Below are positions 1 through 8,351 of a DNA stretch of 64,000 bases, in pieces. The translations under genes and the position numbers were made by a program. Within the stretch, counting starts at the first letter, position 1. Each line of letters starts with the position of its first letter. This DNA is from Kribbella pittospori (GTDB taxonomy: Bacteria > Actinomycetota > Actinomycetes > Propionibacteriales > Kribbellaceae). The stretch covers positions 1 through 64,000 of the forward strand of contig NZ_SJKB01000001.1 in the NCBI RefSeq assembly GCF_004331465.1, in the 5' to 3' direction. Below the pieces are notes generated by a model. That model was given only the letters and a program-made list of their open reading frames with translations. It ran no database searches and was not told the origin of the DNA.

Positions 1-224
1 GAGCAGGCAGCCCCTACTCGGCAACCCACGAATCTGTGCGAGTGAGGCCCCGGCCCGCAACCACCCAGCAACCCCGAGCGGTCACTTCATACCGTCTAGC
101 CGCGGCCTGAACACCGGTCCGACTTAGCGCAAGGTAGTCGCCGGCTACTACTTGTCTCTCGACGGAGTGGCTGAGGCTCTTAACTGCGGCAATCGGTCGT
201 TGGCGTACCTCCGCCATCGTGTGA

Positions 225-638
225 ATGGAGAACGTAAAAGGGCACGCGGCGAGTGGCCCAACAAGTGATGATGATGCGATGCCCGAACAACACTCACGCC
301 CGGTGCCCGGCGGCCGCGCCTTCTACTTCACCGAACGTCTCTGGAAGCTAGCGGAAGACCTTCCAGTCGAGCCCGTGCCGATCGACTCCATCCGCGAGTT
401 CGACGAGAACTGCTGGTTCGGCGACGGACCGGTCACCTGCCGAATGGTCGCCCAGCACGCCGACCGCATCCAGAAAGCCGATCTCCGCTACCCAGTGATC
501 CTGTCCGCAGACGGACGCCTAATGGACGGCGGCCACAGAATCGCCAAAGCCTGGCTAACCGGCGCAACAACCATCAACGCGACCCGATTCACCACCGACC
601 CCACCCCGGACTACATCGAGCCGACCCCCACCCCCTGA
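225..638 (+). CDS. ParB-like domain protein of unknown role
   Basis: A 137-residue soluble protein. Residues about 50-125 resemble the ParB/Srx-type nucleotide-binding fold: a PVPIDSI strand, then RMVAQHADRIQKADLRYP, then LSADGRLMDGGHRIAKAW, which matches the G-x-H-R signature of small ParB-like proteins. It lacks the helix-turn-helix of chromosomal ParB, so a partitioning role is unlikely. The N-terminal 25 residues are low complexity. An in-frame ATG at 279 (MPEQHSRP) is an equally possible start, since neither has a clear ribosome binding site. The neighbours are unrelated small genes and give no functional clue. Fold assignment is by recalled family pattern only. Confidence 0.6.
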   Translation: MENVKGHAASGPTSDDDAMPEQHSRPVPGGRAFYFTERLWKLAEDLPVEPVPIDSIREFDENCWFGDGPVTCRMVAQHADRIQKADLRYPVILSADGRLMDGGHRIAKAWLTGATTINATRFTTDPTPDYIEPTPTP

Positions 639-688
639 ATCCAGCCGGCCAGACAATCGACCGGCCGGGGAACGGAACGAACCGGCGG

Positions 689-1144
689 TCATTGCCAGAG
701 GTCAGCACCTTCTCGGCCGGATGGATCCGCGGTAAGGATGCTTTCGTGTAGCCCACCGACAACTCGTCCGCTTGGTGTGCCCTCGTCGCTCTCGTCGAAC
801 CGGATTTCGACCAACGACCATCCGGGAGCGTCCGTAGGAGCCTCGGGGTCGTAACCTTCGTCGACGCGTGAAAGCACGCCATATGCGGCTTCATATGCGG
901 CCGATCTCATGGCTTGGGCAACATCCGCAGGATCTGCGCCAGCGGCGACAGCGCGTTGAGCGGCCGGTACTGCGGCGATGGTGTCAACTGTCCAACCGTC
1001 AATGTCCCGCCAGATTCCGCGCAGGACCAGCCAGCGCGCCTCCTGTGGACTGTCTTCTCGCAGTTCCGACTCTGCCCAGCCTTCGGGATCGTCCGCACCC
1101 AGCTCGCGCATGCGCGCGACGAGGTCATACTTCCGAGTCACCAT
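689..1144 (-). CDS. Hypothetical protein
   Basis: A 151-residue acidic soluble protein that I do not recognise. It begins MVTRKYDLVARMRELGADDPEGWAESELRED and has an Ala-rich helical middle (residues 55-90) and a mixed C-terminal half ending GADLWQ. No signal peptide, membrane segment or metal motif is visible. Its composition and codon use fit the surrounding high-GC genes. There is no clear Shine-Dalgarno at the ATG. It converges on the ParB-like gene and is divergent from the GNAT gene. Confidence 0.5.
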   Translation of the reverse strand: MVTRKYDLVARMRELGADDPEGWAESELREDSPQEARWLVLRGIWRDIDGWTVDTIAAVPAAQRAVAAGADPADVAQAMRSAAYEAAYGVLSRVDEGYDPEAPTDAPGWSLVEIRFDESDEGTPSGRVVGGLHESILTADPSGREGADLWQ

Positions 1145-1334
1145 GCGGGCATGGTTCCACGCAGTACGACGACAGCCCCGGCGACGTCCTCAAGCCGGCA
1201 GCTCGCGGCGGTTGTTCGTCGGGTGGTCAGCGACGGTCGAAGCCAAGGATCGCGGTACGAGGGTGGGCTTGCGGCGTACGTGCTCGCGCATAAGCCGGTG
1301 GACGGGCTGATCTGCGCGGCATACGGTCTGGCAC

Positions 1335-1844
1335 GTGACGATCGAACTCCGGCCGCTGACGGCGGCGGATGCGGAAGCGCATTGTGCGGGGGAGGACGAA
1401 CTGACCGTTCGTTGGCTGACCGGGGGGTACGGCGACGTCGAAGGGACCGTCGAGTACTTCGAGTGGCTCGCAGGGAATGCCGACGCGGGCGTTGGCAAGC
1501 GCGGGTTCGGGATCTGGAAGTCCGGGCGACTGTGCGGGTACATCGACTACACCCCTGATCTCGATGACGGACTCGACCCCGACGACGTGGCCCTGTCGTA
1601 CGCCGTCCATCCGTGGGCTCGCGGCCAAGGCGTCGCGGTCGAGGCCGTCCGGCTCATCTGCGACGTCCTTCGAACCAACGAAGTCGGCAAGCGAGCCGCC
1701 ATCCGCGTAGAGCCGCAGAACTCCGCGTCAGTCCGCGTCGCACAGAAGGCCGGCTTCACATACGTCCGCGACTTCCCATCCAATCGAGACACCCACCCAG
1801 ACGGAACACCAACAACCTTCAGCCTCTACTTGCTGGACCTGTAG
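1335..1844 (+). CDS. GNAT family N-acetyltransferase
   Basis: A 169-residue acetyltransferase that would transfer an acetyl group from acetyl-CoA to an amine; the substrate is not predictable. The fold is read from the order of elements: N-terminal IELRPLTAADAEAH, a central YIDYTPD strand, then LSYAVHPWARGQGVAVEAVRL, which carries the acetyl-CoA pyrophosphate loop (R/Q-x-x-G-x-G/A type), and finally VEPQNSASVRVAQKAGF, typical of the RimJ-like subgroup. The GTG start has no Shine-Dalgarno. A TACGGT hexamer at 1322-1327 lies seven bases upstream, the layout expected for a leaderless transcript. Confidence 0.82.
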   Translation: MTIELRPLTAADAEAHCAGEDELTVRWLTGGYGDVEGTVEYFEWLAGNADAGVGKRGFGIWKSGRLCGYIDYTPDLDDGLDPDDVALSYAVHPWARGQGVAVEAVRLICDVLRTNEVGKRAAIRVEPQNSASVRVAQKAGFTYVRDFPSNRDTHPDGTPTTFSLYLLDL

Positions 1845-1968
1845 CGCACACTCAGGCGACCGCCGATCCGCTCATTGGCAGGAGGCGCTTCCCTCCCCGC
1901 GGGATGTGCGGACGTATGGAGTCCCCGGGCTATACCTCCGGTGCGGCCGGACGGATGCATGAACGCAC

Positions 1969-2535
1969 TCACCTGCCTGATGCGCGCAGGAGGTCGGTCC
2001 AGGCGGGGCCTTCCATTCGCAATGCCGTCCATCCTGGTGAGTGCCACATGGGCCATGACTCTGTATGTCTGCGGAGCCGCTCGCACAGTTCGTCGGGTGG
2101 ATCGAATGCGATATTCAGTCCGGCGCACACATCCTGCCCATGCAGGATCAGTTCCAGGCCTCCGCGTGGCACGAAGTCCGCGGGTCCGCGGGTTTCGACT
2201 CTGGGCCTGCGCCAGATCACGGCTCGCGCCTGCGAATCGGCATCTCGCACCACGGCCGACAGGACGCGGGTCGCCGTCTGGAGAGCCTCGATGTACTGCA
2301 GGGGATCGGCATCCGGACCCGGCGTGGTGATGCGATATTCGGGATAGCCGCCCAGGTTGCGCGATGCCAGGAAGATCGCAGGAGCGAAGACGGTGTCGAC
2401 CGTGTGGTCGGCGGTCTGGCTACAGCTCCACTCGAGCAATCCCGCCCGCGCCGACCAATCGCGGTCCAGCCCGCGCCCCCACGCCTCCGTCACCACGCGT
2501 GTGAGCTCGTGAAGGTCCTCGCACGTGAAGGTCAC
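1969..2535 (-). CDS. DinB / maleylpyruvate isomerase N-domain-like protein
   Basis: A 188-residue protein that looks like the four-helix DinB/MDMPI_N fold. AGLLEWSCSQTADHTVDTV (about residues 31-50) matches the W-x-x-x-x-x-x-x-H-x-x-D helix of the mycothiol-dependent isomerase family, and RGGLELILHGQDVCAGL (about 124-140) matches the second helix carrying H-x-x-D. These histidines would bind a divalent metal. The family handles mycothiol-linked reactions in actinobacteria, but the substrate here is unknown. The GTG start has no Shine-Dalgarno; TAGTGT lies six bases upstream on the minus strand (2542-2547), suggesting a leaderless mRNA. Confidence 0.6.
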   Translation of the reverse strand: MTFTCEDLHELTRVVTEAWGRGLDRDWSARAGLLEWSCSQTADHTVDTVFAPAIFLASRNLGGYPEYRITTPGPDADPLQYIEALQTATRVLSAVVRDADSQARAVIWRRPRVETRGPADFVPRGGLELILHGQDVCAGLNIAFDPPDELCERLRRHTESWPMWHSPGWTALRMEGPAWTDLLRASGR

Positions 2536-2787
2536 GTCTCAACACTAAGGCGGCCCGAATCCAGTAGGAGGGCAGAAGCCCAAGCGCCACTCACCAGGAA
2601 GGTGGGAGCGTCGTCGAAGCGCGGGGGAGCCATTCATCCTCGCCGTACGCATCCCTCGACAGGGGTTGGTGGTTGCCGCAGACGCTTGGGATCAGGAGGC
2701 CGCACCCTTCCCCGATGGTCACTCTCATGACGGGTCGGCGCAGTAGCTGAGAGACAACCATGCGGTGGGGTTGGCGGTCGGGTGGGC

Positions 2788-3252
2788 TCAGGCTGGGTTT
2801 GGGCGGTGGAGCAGGTGGTAGGCCTTGCAGCCCAAGCACAGGCCGGTGGATGCGTTGAGGGCTGCTAGGGCGAAGGCGAGGGCGGTGAGGCTGTAGCCGG
2901 CGACATCGACGCTGAGTAGGAAGGTGATCAGCGCCAGGGCGGTGAACACGAAGCCGACGCCTTGGGCGAATCTCGGCGGCCGGGCATCCTCCAGCTCGCG
3001 TGGCGCTGCGATCCGCGGCCAGACGACACGGGCGAAGATCTGCGCCCACAGCGACCAGTGAAAACTCACGAACGCGGTGAATGCGAACACGGCGACCTGG
3101 GAGGCGAGCAGGCCGAGTCCCAAGGGTCGAGCGACGTCAACGATGAGCAGTACGACGCCGAGCACGGTCGCTGTGGCCCCAGCGCTGAATCGCAAGAGGC
3201 GCGGATCGACATGGGCGCGGAGCGGGCACGCGCCACTACCGGTGCTGCGCAT
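2788..3252 (-). CDS. DUF4395-type integral membrane protein
   Basis: A 154-residue membrane protein. VDPRLLRFSAG near residue 16 followed by a hydrophobic segment (TVLGVVLLIVDVA), a second pair around residues 47-66, and a C-terminal pair ending in GLCLGCKAYHLL match the DUF4395 pattern, including the C-x-x-C at the last helix. DUF4395 proteins often sit near thioredoxin-like or rhodanese genes, and the C-x-x-C suggests thiol chemistry at the membrane, but no such partner is visible here. The start ATG has a GGAGAG Shine-Dalgarno seven bases upstream. The gene lies upstream-adjacent to tRNA-Gly on the same strand. Confidence 0.75.
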   Translation of the reverse strand: MRSTGSGACPLRAHVDPRLLRFSAGATATVLGVVLLIVDVARPLGLGLLASQVAVFAFTAFVSFHWSLWAQIFARVVWPRIAAPRELEDARPPRFAQGVGFVFTALALITFLLSVDVAGYSLTALAFALAALNASTGLCLGCKAYHLLHRPNPA

Positions 3253-3339
3253 GTGGCTCTCCAGAGTGGGATGCCAGCTAGTCCGATCCAGCTCAGGATA
3301 CTCGGCTCACACCTGCATCTGTTCGGCCTTGGGGAGTGG

Positions 3340-3410
3340 AGCGGGTGACGAGAATCGAACTCGCGTAGCCAGTTTGGAAGACTGGGGCTCTACCATTGAG
3401 CTACACCCGC
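3340..3410 (-). tRNA. tRNA-Gly (anticodon TCC)
   Basis: Read on the minus strand, a full cloverleaf is present. The seven-base acceptor GCGGGTG pairs with CACCCGC, the D-arm is GCTC/GAGC, the anticodon stem CCAGT/ACTGG encloses loop CTTCCAA (anticodon TCC), and the T-arm is GCGAG-TTCGATT-CTCGT. The discriminator is T and CCA is not encoded. Length 71. Confidence 0.97.
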
Positions 3411-3540
3411 GGTGCTCGGACATGATTCCACATACCCCGGGGTGGACTCAAAACGCCACGGGTGGAGCCCTGATCGGCATGGTCGGTCGGGGTGGTGGCG
3501 CGAGCACTGGTTCGGGTCGACTAGACTCGTCCGGTCACTG

Positions 3541-3613
3541 CGGGGCGTAGCGTAGTGGCTAGCGCGCCTGCTTTGGGAGCAGGAGACCGCAGGTTCGAGT
3601 CCTGTCGCCCCGA
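3541..3613 (+). tRNA. tRNA-Pro (anticodon TGG)
   Basis: The acceptor CGGGGCG pairs with CGCCCCG, the anticodon stem CCTGC/GCAGG encloses loop TTTGGGA (anticodon TGG), and the T-arm is GCAGG-TTCGAGT-CCTGT. Discriminator A, CCA not encoded, 73 bases. A TAGACT hexamer at 3522-3527 is a plausible -10 box. It stands directly upstream of tig. Confidence 0.97.
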
Positions 3614-3690
3614 CAAACCCCCTGCAGCACCGCTGCAGCGCGGGCTGTCGCCCACGCTGTGAACGTCATCGATCAAGGAGAACCGCCACC

Positions 3691-5094
3691 GTGAAGAGCA
3701 CCGTCGAGTCCTTGAGCCCGACCAAGGTCAAGCTCATCGTCGAGGTGCCGTTCGAGGAACTCAAGCCGAGCCTCGACGCGGCGTACCAGAGCATCGCCTC
3801 GCAGATCACCGTCCCGGGGTTCCGCAAGGGCAAGGTCCCGCCGCAGGTGATCGACCAGCGGGTCGGCCGCGGGCCGGTGCTCGAGGAGGCGATCAACGAC
3901 GCGCTCCCGAAGCTGTACTCGCAGGCGGTGAGTGACAACCAGGTGAAGGCGATCGGCCGGCCCGAGGTCGACGTGACCGAGTTCAACGACAAGGAGAGCC
4001 TGCAGTTCTCCGCCGAGGTCGAGGTACGCCCGGAGATCACGCTGCCGGACCTGGAGGGCCTGGAGGCCGAGGTCGAGGACATCGCGGTGTCCGACGACGA
4101 GGTGACCGAGCAGATCGAGGCGCTGCGGCAGCGGTTCGGCTCGCTGAACCCGGTCGAGCGCGCGGTGCAGGACAACGACTTCATCACCCTCGACCTGTCC
4201 GCCAGCAAGGACGGCGAGAAGGTCGAGGAGGCGCAGGCGACCGGCCTGTCCTACCAGGTCGGCAGCGGTCAGCTGCTGGACGGCCTGGACGAGGCGGTCG
4301 TCGGGCTGAACGCCGGTGAGAGCAAGACCTTCGTCACCCAGCTGGTCGGCGGCTCGCTGAAGGGCGAGGACGTCGACGTCGAGGTGACCGTCACCGCGGT
4401 CAAGGAGCAGGAGCTGCCGGAGTTCGACGACGAGTTCGCGCAGACCGCGTCGGAGTTCGACACCGCCGACGAGCTGAAGGCGGACGTGCAGGGCCGGCTG
4501 GAGCGCGGCAAGCGGCTCGAGCAGGCCGGCGAGGCGCGTGACGCCGTACTCGAGAAGATCCTGACCCTTGTCGAGGTGCCGGTGCCCGAGGGCCTGCTGA
4601 CCGACGAGCTGGCCGCCCGGAAGGAGAACCTGGAGCAGCAGCTCGGGTACTCCGGGATGACCTTCGAGCAGTTCCTGGAGGGCGAGGAGCAGTCCCAGGA
4701 CGAGTTCGACGAGGACCTCAAGAAGCGCTCCGAGGACGCGATCAAGGCGCAGTTCGTGCTCGACCTGGTGGCCGAGCAGCAGGAGCTGAGCGTGAACGAC
4801 CAGGAGCTGACCGAGCACATCGTGCGGCACGCGCAGCGCTCCGGCGTCAGCCCGGACCAGTTCGCCCAGCACGCGGTCGAGAACAACCTGGTGCCGAGCC
4901 TGGTCTCCGAGGTCGTCCGCGGCAAGGCGCTGGCCCACCTGGTCGAGAACGCCAAGGTCACCGACGCCTCCGGCAACGTGGTCGAGCTGAAGACCCTGCA
5001 GCCGGACGGCAGCTACGCCGACCCGGACGCGGAGCAGGCGGCCGAGGCGGCCCCGGCGAAGGAGACTCCGGCCGAGGAGCCCGCGAAGGCCTGA
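3691..5094 (+). CDS. tig: Trigger factor, ribosome-associated chaperone
   Basis: Trigger factor binds the ribosome exit tunnel and shields nascent chains; its middle domain is an FKBP-type peptidyl-prolyl isomerase. The N-terminal domain carries the ribosome-docking signature GFRKGKVP at residues 43-50. The PPIase domain spans about 150-245 (NDFITLDL ... GSGQLLDGLDEAVVGLNAGE) and a long helical C-terminal domain follows to about 430. The tail is rich in Ala, Glu and Pro (EAAPAKETPAEEPAKA), as in other actinobacterial copies. At 467 residues it is of usual length. The GTG start is set by AAGGAG ten bases upstream. It precedes clpP1-clpP2-clpX, the classical order, but is separated from them by a terminator. 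Confidence 0.97.
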   Translation: MKSTVESLSPTKVKLIVEVPFEELKPSLDAAYQSIASQITVPGFRKGKVPPQVIDQRVGRGPVLEEAINDALPKLYSQAVSDNQVKAIGRPEVDVTEFNDKESLQFSAEVEVRPEITLPDLEGLEAEVEDIAVSDDEVTEQIEALRQRFGSLNPVERAVQDNDFITLDLSASKDGEKVEEAQATGLSYQVGSGQLLDGLDEAVVGLNAGESKTFVTQLVGGSLKGEDVDVEVTVTAVKEQELPEFDDEFAQTASEFDTADELKADVQGRLERGKRLEQAGEARDAVLEKILTLVEVPVPEGLLTDELAARKENLEQQLGYSGMTFEQFLEGEEQSQDEFDEDLKKRSEDAIKAQFVLDLVAEQQELSVNDQELTEHIVRHAQRSGVSPDQFAQHAVENNLVPSLVSEVVRGKALAHLVENAKVTDASGNVVELKTLQPDGSYADPDAEQAAEAAPAKETPAEEPAKA

Positions 5095-5106
5095 TCAGCA
5101 GTACGC

Positions 5107-5142
5107 CGAACGGCCCGGACCCACTGTGGTCCGGGCCGTTCG
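5107..5142 (+). terminator. Hairpin terminator after tig
   Basis: A perfect 15-bp stem, CGAACGGCCCGGACC (5107-5121) with its complement at 5128-5142, and a six-base loop start 13 bases after the tig stop codon. There is no T-tract, as is common for terminators in high-GC actinomycetes. Confidence 0.8.
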
Positions 5143-5186
5143 CCGTTGAAAGGGAACTGAAAGGCGGCCGGCCTAGCGTTGCCGCC

Positions 5187-5324
5187 ATGACCTGTTCCCT
5201 CGACGAACCACGCGTGCCGGTGCAGGACCAGCCGGCCGCCCGGGTCGAAGTACCAGCTGACAATGCCGGCGCGCCCCGGGAACGCGTTCCCGCCGACGCT
5301 TCCGTCGCAGTCTGCGGCTGGTGA
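5187..5324 (+). CDS. Possible small leaderless ORF, 45 residues
   Basis: An uninterrupted 46-codon frame begins MTCSLDEPRVPVQDQP and ends SVAVCGW. I recognise no family. It has no Shine-Dalgarno, but TAGCGT (5174-5179) lies seven bases before the ATG, as in leaderless genes of this window. A GGGAACT motif at 5152-5158 together with CGTT at 5177-5180 resembles an ECF-sigma promoter, although the spacer is one or two bases long. A hairpin that could terminate it starts 40 bases after the stop. Two cysteines and low complexity make function unguessable. It could also be non-coding. Confidence 0.3.
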   Translation: MTCSLDEPRVPVQDQPAARVEVPADNAGAPRERVPADASVAVCGW

Positions 5325-5363
5325 CCCTCGGCGAACCGGGATGAACGGTGTTCACCGGAGACC

Positions 5364-5406
5364 GCAGCCGCCTGTGTAAGGCGCCGCGAACCTCGCAGGC
5401 GGCTGC
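5364..5406. terminator. Inverted repeat, possible terminator
   Basis: An 11-bp perfect inverted repeat, GCAGCCGCCTG at 5364-5374 and CAGGCGGCTGC at 5396-5406, has a 21-base loop. It sits between the small ORF and the ClgR-like box upstream of clpP1. It may end transcription of the small ORF. The long loop makes this less certain than the tig terminator. Confidence 0.4.
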
Positions 5407-5413
5407 TTCCGGA

Positions 5414-5450
5414 ATTCGCTCACGGCAGACACGGTGCGCCGTGAGCGAAC
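5414..5450. promoter_or_regulatory. ClgR-like operator upstream of clpP1
   Basis: A 12-bp perfect inverted repeat, TTCGCTCACGGC (5415-5426) and GCCGTGAGCGAA (5438-5449), separated by 11 bases. On the minus strand 5450-5437 reads GTTCGC-TCACG-GCG, an exact match to the ClgR consensus GTTCGC-N5-GCG that I recall from Streptomyces; the plus-strand half at 5414-5427 is ATTCGC-TCACG-GCA. ClgR activates clp and lon protease genes in actinobacteria. The site ends 38 bases before the clpP1 -10 box, suitable for an activator. The ClgR assignment is inference; the inverted repeat is seen directly. Confidence 0.75.
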
Positions 5451-5488
5451 ACCTGTGGCCCAGCCTTAGGTCTGTCGCCGCCGCCCAG

Positions 5489-5494
5489 TAATGT
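5489..5494 (+). promoter_or_regulatory. clpP1 -10 box (leaderless start)
   Basis: TAATGT fits the actinobacterial TANNNT -10 pattern and lies exactly seven bases before the clpP1 GTG, with no Shine-Dalgarno between, so the transcript probably starts at or beside the start codon. Confidence 0.6.
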
Positions 5495-5501
5495 CGGCTT
5501 C

Positions 5502-6125
5502 GTGAACGAGACATTTGCAGCCAGCCCCACCGCCGCGGGCGGCAACGGATCCGGCGGACTCGACGACCACATCTACCAGCGCCTGCTGCAGAACCGGATC
5601 ATCTTCCTGGGGTCCGAGGTTCGCGACGACAACGCGAACGCGATCTGCGCGCAGATGCTGCTCCTCAACGCCGAGGACCCCAACAAGGACATCTGGCTGT
5701 ACATCAACTCGCCGGGCGGTTCGGTCGACTCCGGCATGGCGATCTACGACACCATGCAGTGGATCTCGAACGACGTGGCGACGGTCGGGATGGGCCTGGC
5801 CGCCTCGATGGGCCAGTTCCTGCTCTGCGCCGGTGCGAAGGACAAGCGCTTCGCCCTGCCGCACGCGCGGATCATGATGCACCAGCCGTCGGGCGGTATG
5901 GGTGGTACGGCCTCCGACATCAAGATCCAGGCCGAGCAGTCGCTGCACATCAAGGCACAGCTGTTCAAGCTGATCGCCGAGCACACCGGCCAGCCGCTCG
6001 AGCAGGTCGAGAACGACGCCGACCGGGACCGCTGGTTCACCGCCGACGCGGCCAAGGACTACGGCTTCATCGACCACGTGGTCGCCAGCGCCGCGCAGCT
6101 CACCTCCGGCAGCCCGAACTCCTGA
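5502..6125 (+). CDS. clpP1: ATP-dependent Clp protease proteolytic subunit ClpP1
   Basis: A serine peptidase forming the barrel of the Clp protease; substrates are unfolded and fed in by ClpX or ClpC. The catalytic triad is visible as S102 (GLAASMGQ), H127 (MMHQPSGG) and D176 (ADRDRW), with the spacing of E. coli ClpP (Ser to His 25, His to Asp 49). It has 207 residues and a Gly/Ser-rich N-terminal stretch (about 1-20) that may be processed. The GTG start has no Shine-Dalgarno and is judged leaderless. clpP2 follows after 29 bases, so the two subunits are co-transcribed; actinobacteria usually need both in one mixed barrel. Regulation by a ClgR-type activator is suggested by the upstream inverted repeat. 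Confidence 0.97.
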   Translation: MNETFAASPTAAGGNGSGGLDDHIYQRLLQNRIIFLGSEVRDDNANAICAQMLLLNAEDPNKDIWLYINSPGGSVDSGMAIYDTMQWISNDVATVGMGLAASMGQFLLCAGAKDKRFALPHARIMMHQPSGGMGGTASDIKIQAEQSLHIKAQLFKLIAEHTGQPLEQVENDADRDRWFTADAAKDYGFIDHVVASAAQLTSGSPNS

Positions 6126-6154
6126 TCTCCCACTCCGTCAGTTAAGGACGCACC

Positions 6155-6766
6155 ATGAACTACTTCATCCCGCAGTGGGAGGAGCGCACGTCGTACGGCA
6201 TGCGCCGGATCGACCCCTACACGAAGCTGTTCGAGGACCGCATCATCTTCCTCGGTACGCCGATCACCGACGAGATCGCGAACGCCGTGATGGCGCAGCT
6301 GCTGTGCCTGCAGTCGATGGACTCCGACCGCGACATCAGCATCTACATCAACTCTCCGGGTGGCTCGTTCACCGCGCTGACCGCGATCTACGACACCGTC
6401 CGCTACATCAAGCCGGACGTCCAGACGGTGTGCCTGGGCCAGGCCGCCTCGGCCGCCGCCGTGCTGCTCGCGGCCGGTACGCCGGGCAAGCGGCTGGCGC
6501 TGCCGAACAGCCGGATCATCATCCACCAGCCGGCCACCGAGGGCACCTACGGGCAGTCCAGCGACATCGAGATCCAGGCGAACGAGATCCTCCGGCTGCG
6601 CGCGCTGCTGGAGAAGATGATCGCCGACGCCAGCGGCAAGCCGCTGGAGGAGGTCTCGCGTGACATCGAGCGGGACAAGTTCCTGACCGCTCAGCAGGCG
6701 ATCGAGTACGGCCTGATCGACGACGTGCTGCAGACCCTCAAGACCCCGGTTCCGGCCGGCGTCTGA
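6155..6766 (+). CDS. clpP2: ATP-dependent Clp protease proteolytic subunit ClpP2
   Basis: The second ClpP paralogue, 203 residues, expected to stack with ClpP1 into the active tetradecamer. The catalytic residues are S99 (GQAASAAA), H124 (IIIHQPA) and D174 (IERDKF). The N-terminus MNYFIPQWEERTSYG is typical of actinobacterial ClpP2. An AAGGAC ribosome binding site lies about nine bases before the ATG, consistent with translation from the clpP1 message. The 225 bases between this gene and clpX contain no terminator that I can see, so read-through into clpX is possible. Confidence 0.96.
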   Translation: MNYFIPQWEERTSYGMRRIDPYTKLFEDRIIFLGTPITDEIANAVMAQLLCLQSMDSDRDISIYINSPGGSFTALTAIYDTVRYIKPDVQTVCLGQAASAAAVLLAAGTPGKRLALPNSRIIIHQPATEGTYGQSSDIEIQANEILRLRALLEKMIADASGKPLEEVSRDIERDKFLTAQQAIEYGLIDDVLQTLKTPVPAGV

Positions 6767-6991
6767 GCGTCTCAGTCAGGTCTGACCCGGTTCGACGGTG
6801 CTGACACGAGGGCTGTCAAGAGCGGAGCGCGTTCGCCAGCGGCGTAGTCACAACGCGGCGCCGGGCGCGGCTTTTAAGCCATCGGCGCGGTACCGTCGAA
6901 TCGGGATCCGGGGCGCCACACGGCACCCGGCCCGAGCGGCCTACGCCCCCTTGGCCCACGGTTCGACTGCTCAGAGAAGGGATCTGTCCCG

Positions 6992-8287
6992 GTGGCACGC
7001 ATAGGTGACGGCGGCGATCTGCTGAAATGCTCTTTCTGCGGGAAGAGTCAGAAGCAGGTCAAGAAGCTCATCGCCGGTCCCGGCGTCTACATCTGCGACG
7101 AATGCATCGATCTCTGCAACGAGATCATCGAGGAGGAGCTGAACGAGGGCTCCGAGGTCGGACTCACCGAGCTGCCCAAGCCGCGCGAGATCTACGACTT
7201 CCTCAACGCGTACGTCGTCGGACAGGACGTGGCCAAGAAGGCACTCGCGGTGGCGGTCTACAACCACTACAAGCGGGTCCGTGACGGTCAAGGCAGCTCG
7301 AGCGCCGGCCGGCACGCCAAGGACGAAGCGGTTGAGCTGGCCAAGTCCAACATCCTGCTGATCGGCCCGACCGGCTGCGGGAAGACGTACCTCGCCCAGA
7401 CGCTGGCCCGGATGCTGAACGTTCCGTTCGCGATCGCCGACGCCACCGCCTTGACCGAGGCCGGGTACGTCGGTGAGGACGTCGAGAACATCCTGCTCAA
7501 GCTGATCCAGGCGGCCGACTACGACGTCAAGAAGGCCGAGACCGGGATCATCTACATCGACGAGGTCGACAAGATCGCCCGCAAGAGCGAGAACCCGTCG
7601 ATCACCCGCGATGTCTCCGGCGAGGGCGTACAGCAGGCCCTGCTGAAGATCCTGGAAGGGACGACGGCCTCCGTGCCGCCGCAGGGTGGCCGCAAGCACC
7701 CGCACCAGGAGTTCATCCAGATCGACACCACCAACGTGCTGTTCATCGTCGGCGGCGCCTTCGCCGGCCTCGACCACATGGTGGAGCAGCGGGTCGGCAA
7801 GAAGACGCTCGGCTTCAACACCTCGCGCGAGCCGGAGAAGCCGAAGGAGCTCGGCGGGTACGCCGACGTGATGCCGGAGGACCTGCTCAAGTTCGGCCTG
7901 ATCCCCGAGTTCATCGGCCGGCTCCCGGTGATCACCACCGTGTCCCCGCTGGACCGCGAGGCGTTGATCAAGATCCTGTCCGAGCCGAAGAACGCGCTGG
8001 TCAAGCAGTACCGGCGGCTGTTCGAGATCGACAACGTCGAGCTGGAGTTCAGCGACGACGCGGTCGAGGCGATCGCCGACCAGGCACTGCTGCGCGGCAC
8101 CGGCGCCCGCGGCCTGCGGGCGATCATGGAAGAGGTTCTCCTCAACGTGATGTACGAGGTGCCCAGCCGCGAGGACGTCGCCAAGGTCGTCGTCACCGGC
8201 GAGGTCGTCCTGGAGAACGTGAACCCGACGCTGATCCCGCGCGACCAGATCGAGCGCAAGCGCGAACGGCGCGAGAAGACCGCGTAA
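6992..8287 (+). CDS. clpX: ATP-dependent Clp protease ATP-binding subunit ClpX
   Basis: An AAA+ unfoldase that recognises tagged proteins and threads them into ClpP1P2. The N-terminal zinc-binding domain has C13, C16, C35 and C38. Walker A is GPTGCGKT at 125-132, the pore loop GYVGED at 158-163, and Walker B IIYIDEVD at 186-193. The C-terminal sensor-2 region ([24 protein letters not shown]) is complete. At 431 residues the length is normal. The GTG start has an AGAAGGGA ribosome binding site about ten bases upstream. A strong bidirectional hairpin closes the unit before the converging aminotransferase gene. Confidence 0.98.
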   Translation: MARIGDGGDLLKCSFCGKSQKQVKKLIAGPGVYICDECIDLCNEIIEEELNEGSEVGLTELPKPREIYDFLNAYVVGQDVAKKALAVAVYNHYKRVRDGQGSSSAGRHAKDEAVELAKSNILLIGPTGCGKTYLAQTLARMLNVPFAIADATALTEAGYVGEDVENILLKLIQAADYDVKKAETGIIYIDEVDKIARKSENPSITRDVSGEGVQQALLKILEGTTASVPPQGGRKHPHQEFIQIDTTNVLFIVGGAFAGLDHMVEQRVGKKTLGFNTSREPEKPKELGGYADVMPEDLLKFGLIPEFIGRLPVITTVSPLDREALIKILSEPKNALVKQYRRLFEIDNVELEFSDDAVEAIADQALLRGTGARGLRAIMEEVLLNVMYEVPSREDVAKVVVTGEVVLENVNPTLIPRDQIERKRERREKTA

Positions 8288-8297
8288 CCCAAGTCTC

Positions 8298-8340
8298 GAC
8301 AAGGAGGCCGGAAGTCCGACGGACTTCCGGCCTTCTTGTC
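8298..8340. terminator. Bidirectional terminator between clpX and the carbohydrate locus
   Basis: A 20-bp stem (left arm 8298-8317, right arm 8321-8340; a single G-T wobble) with a three-base GAC loop. It lies 11 bases after the clpX stop and 12 bases past the stop of the converging aminotransferase gene, so it can serve both strands. Confidence 0.9.
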
Positions 8341-8351
8341 GTCCCGCTGCG

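Noticed and set aside
14..217. A 67-codon minus-strand frame at the window start
   Set aside because: No ribosome binding site, no recognisable motif, and composition like random high-GC sequence; not supported as a gene.
5342..5354. TGAAC-GGT-GTTCA palindrome upstream of clpP1
   Set aside because: Short, and not matching HAIR, CIRCE or any operator that I can name; it could occur by chance.
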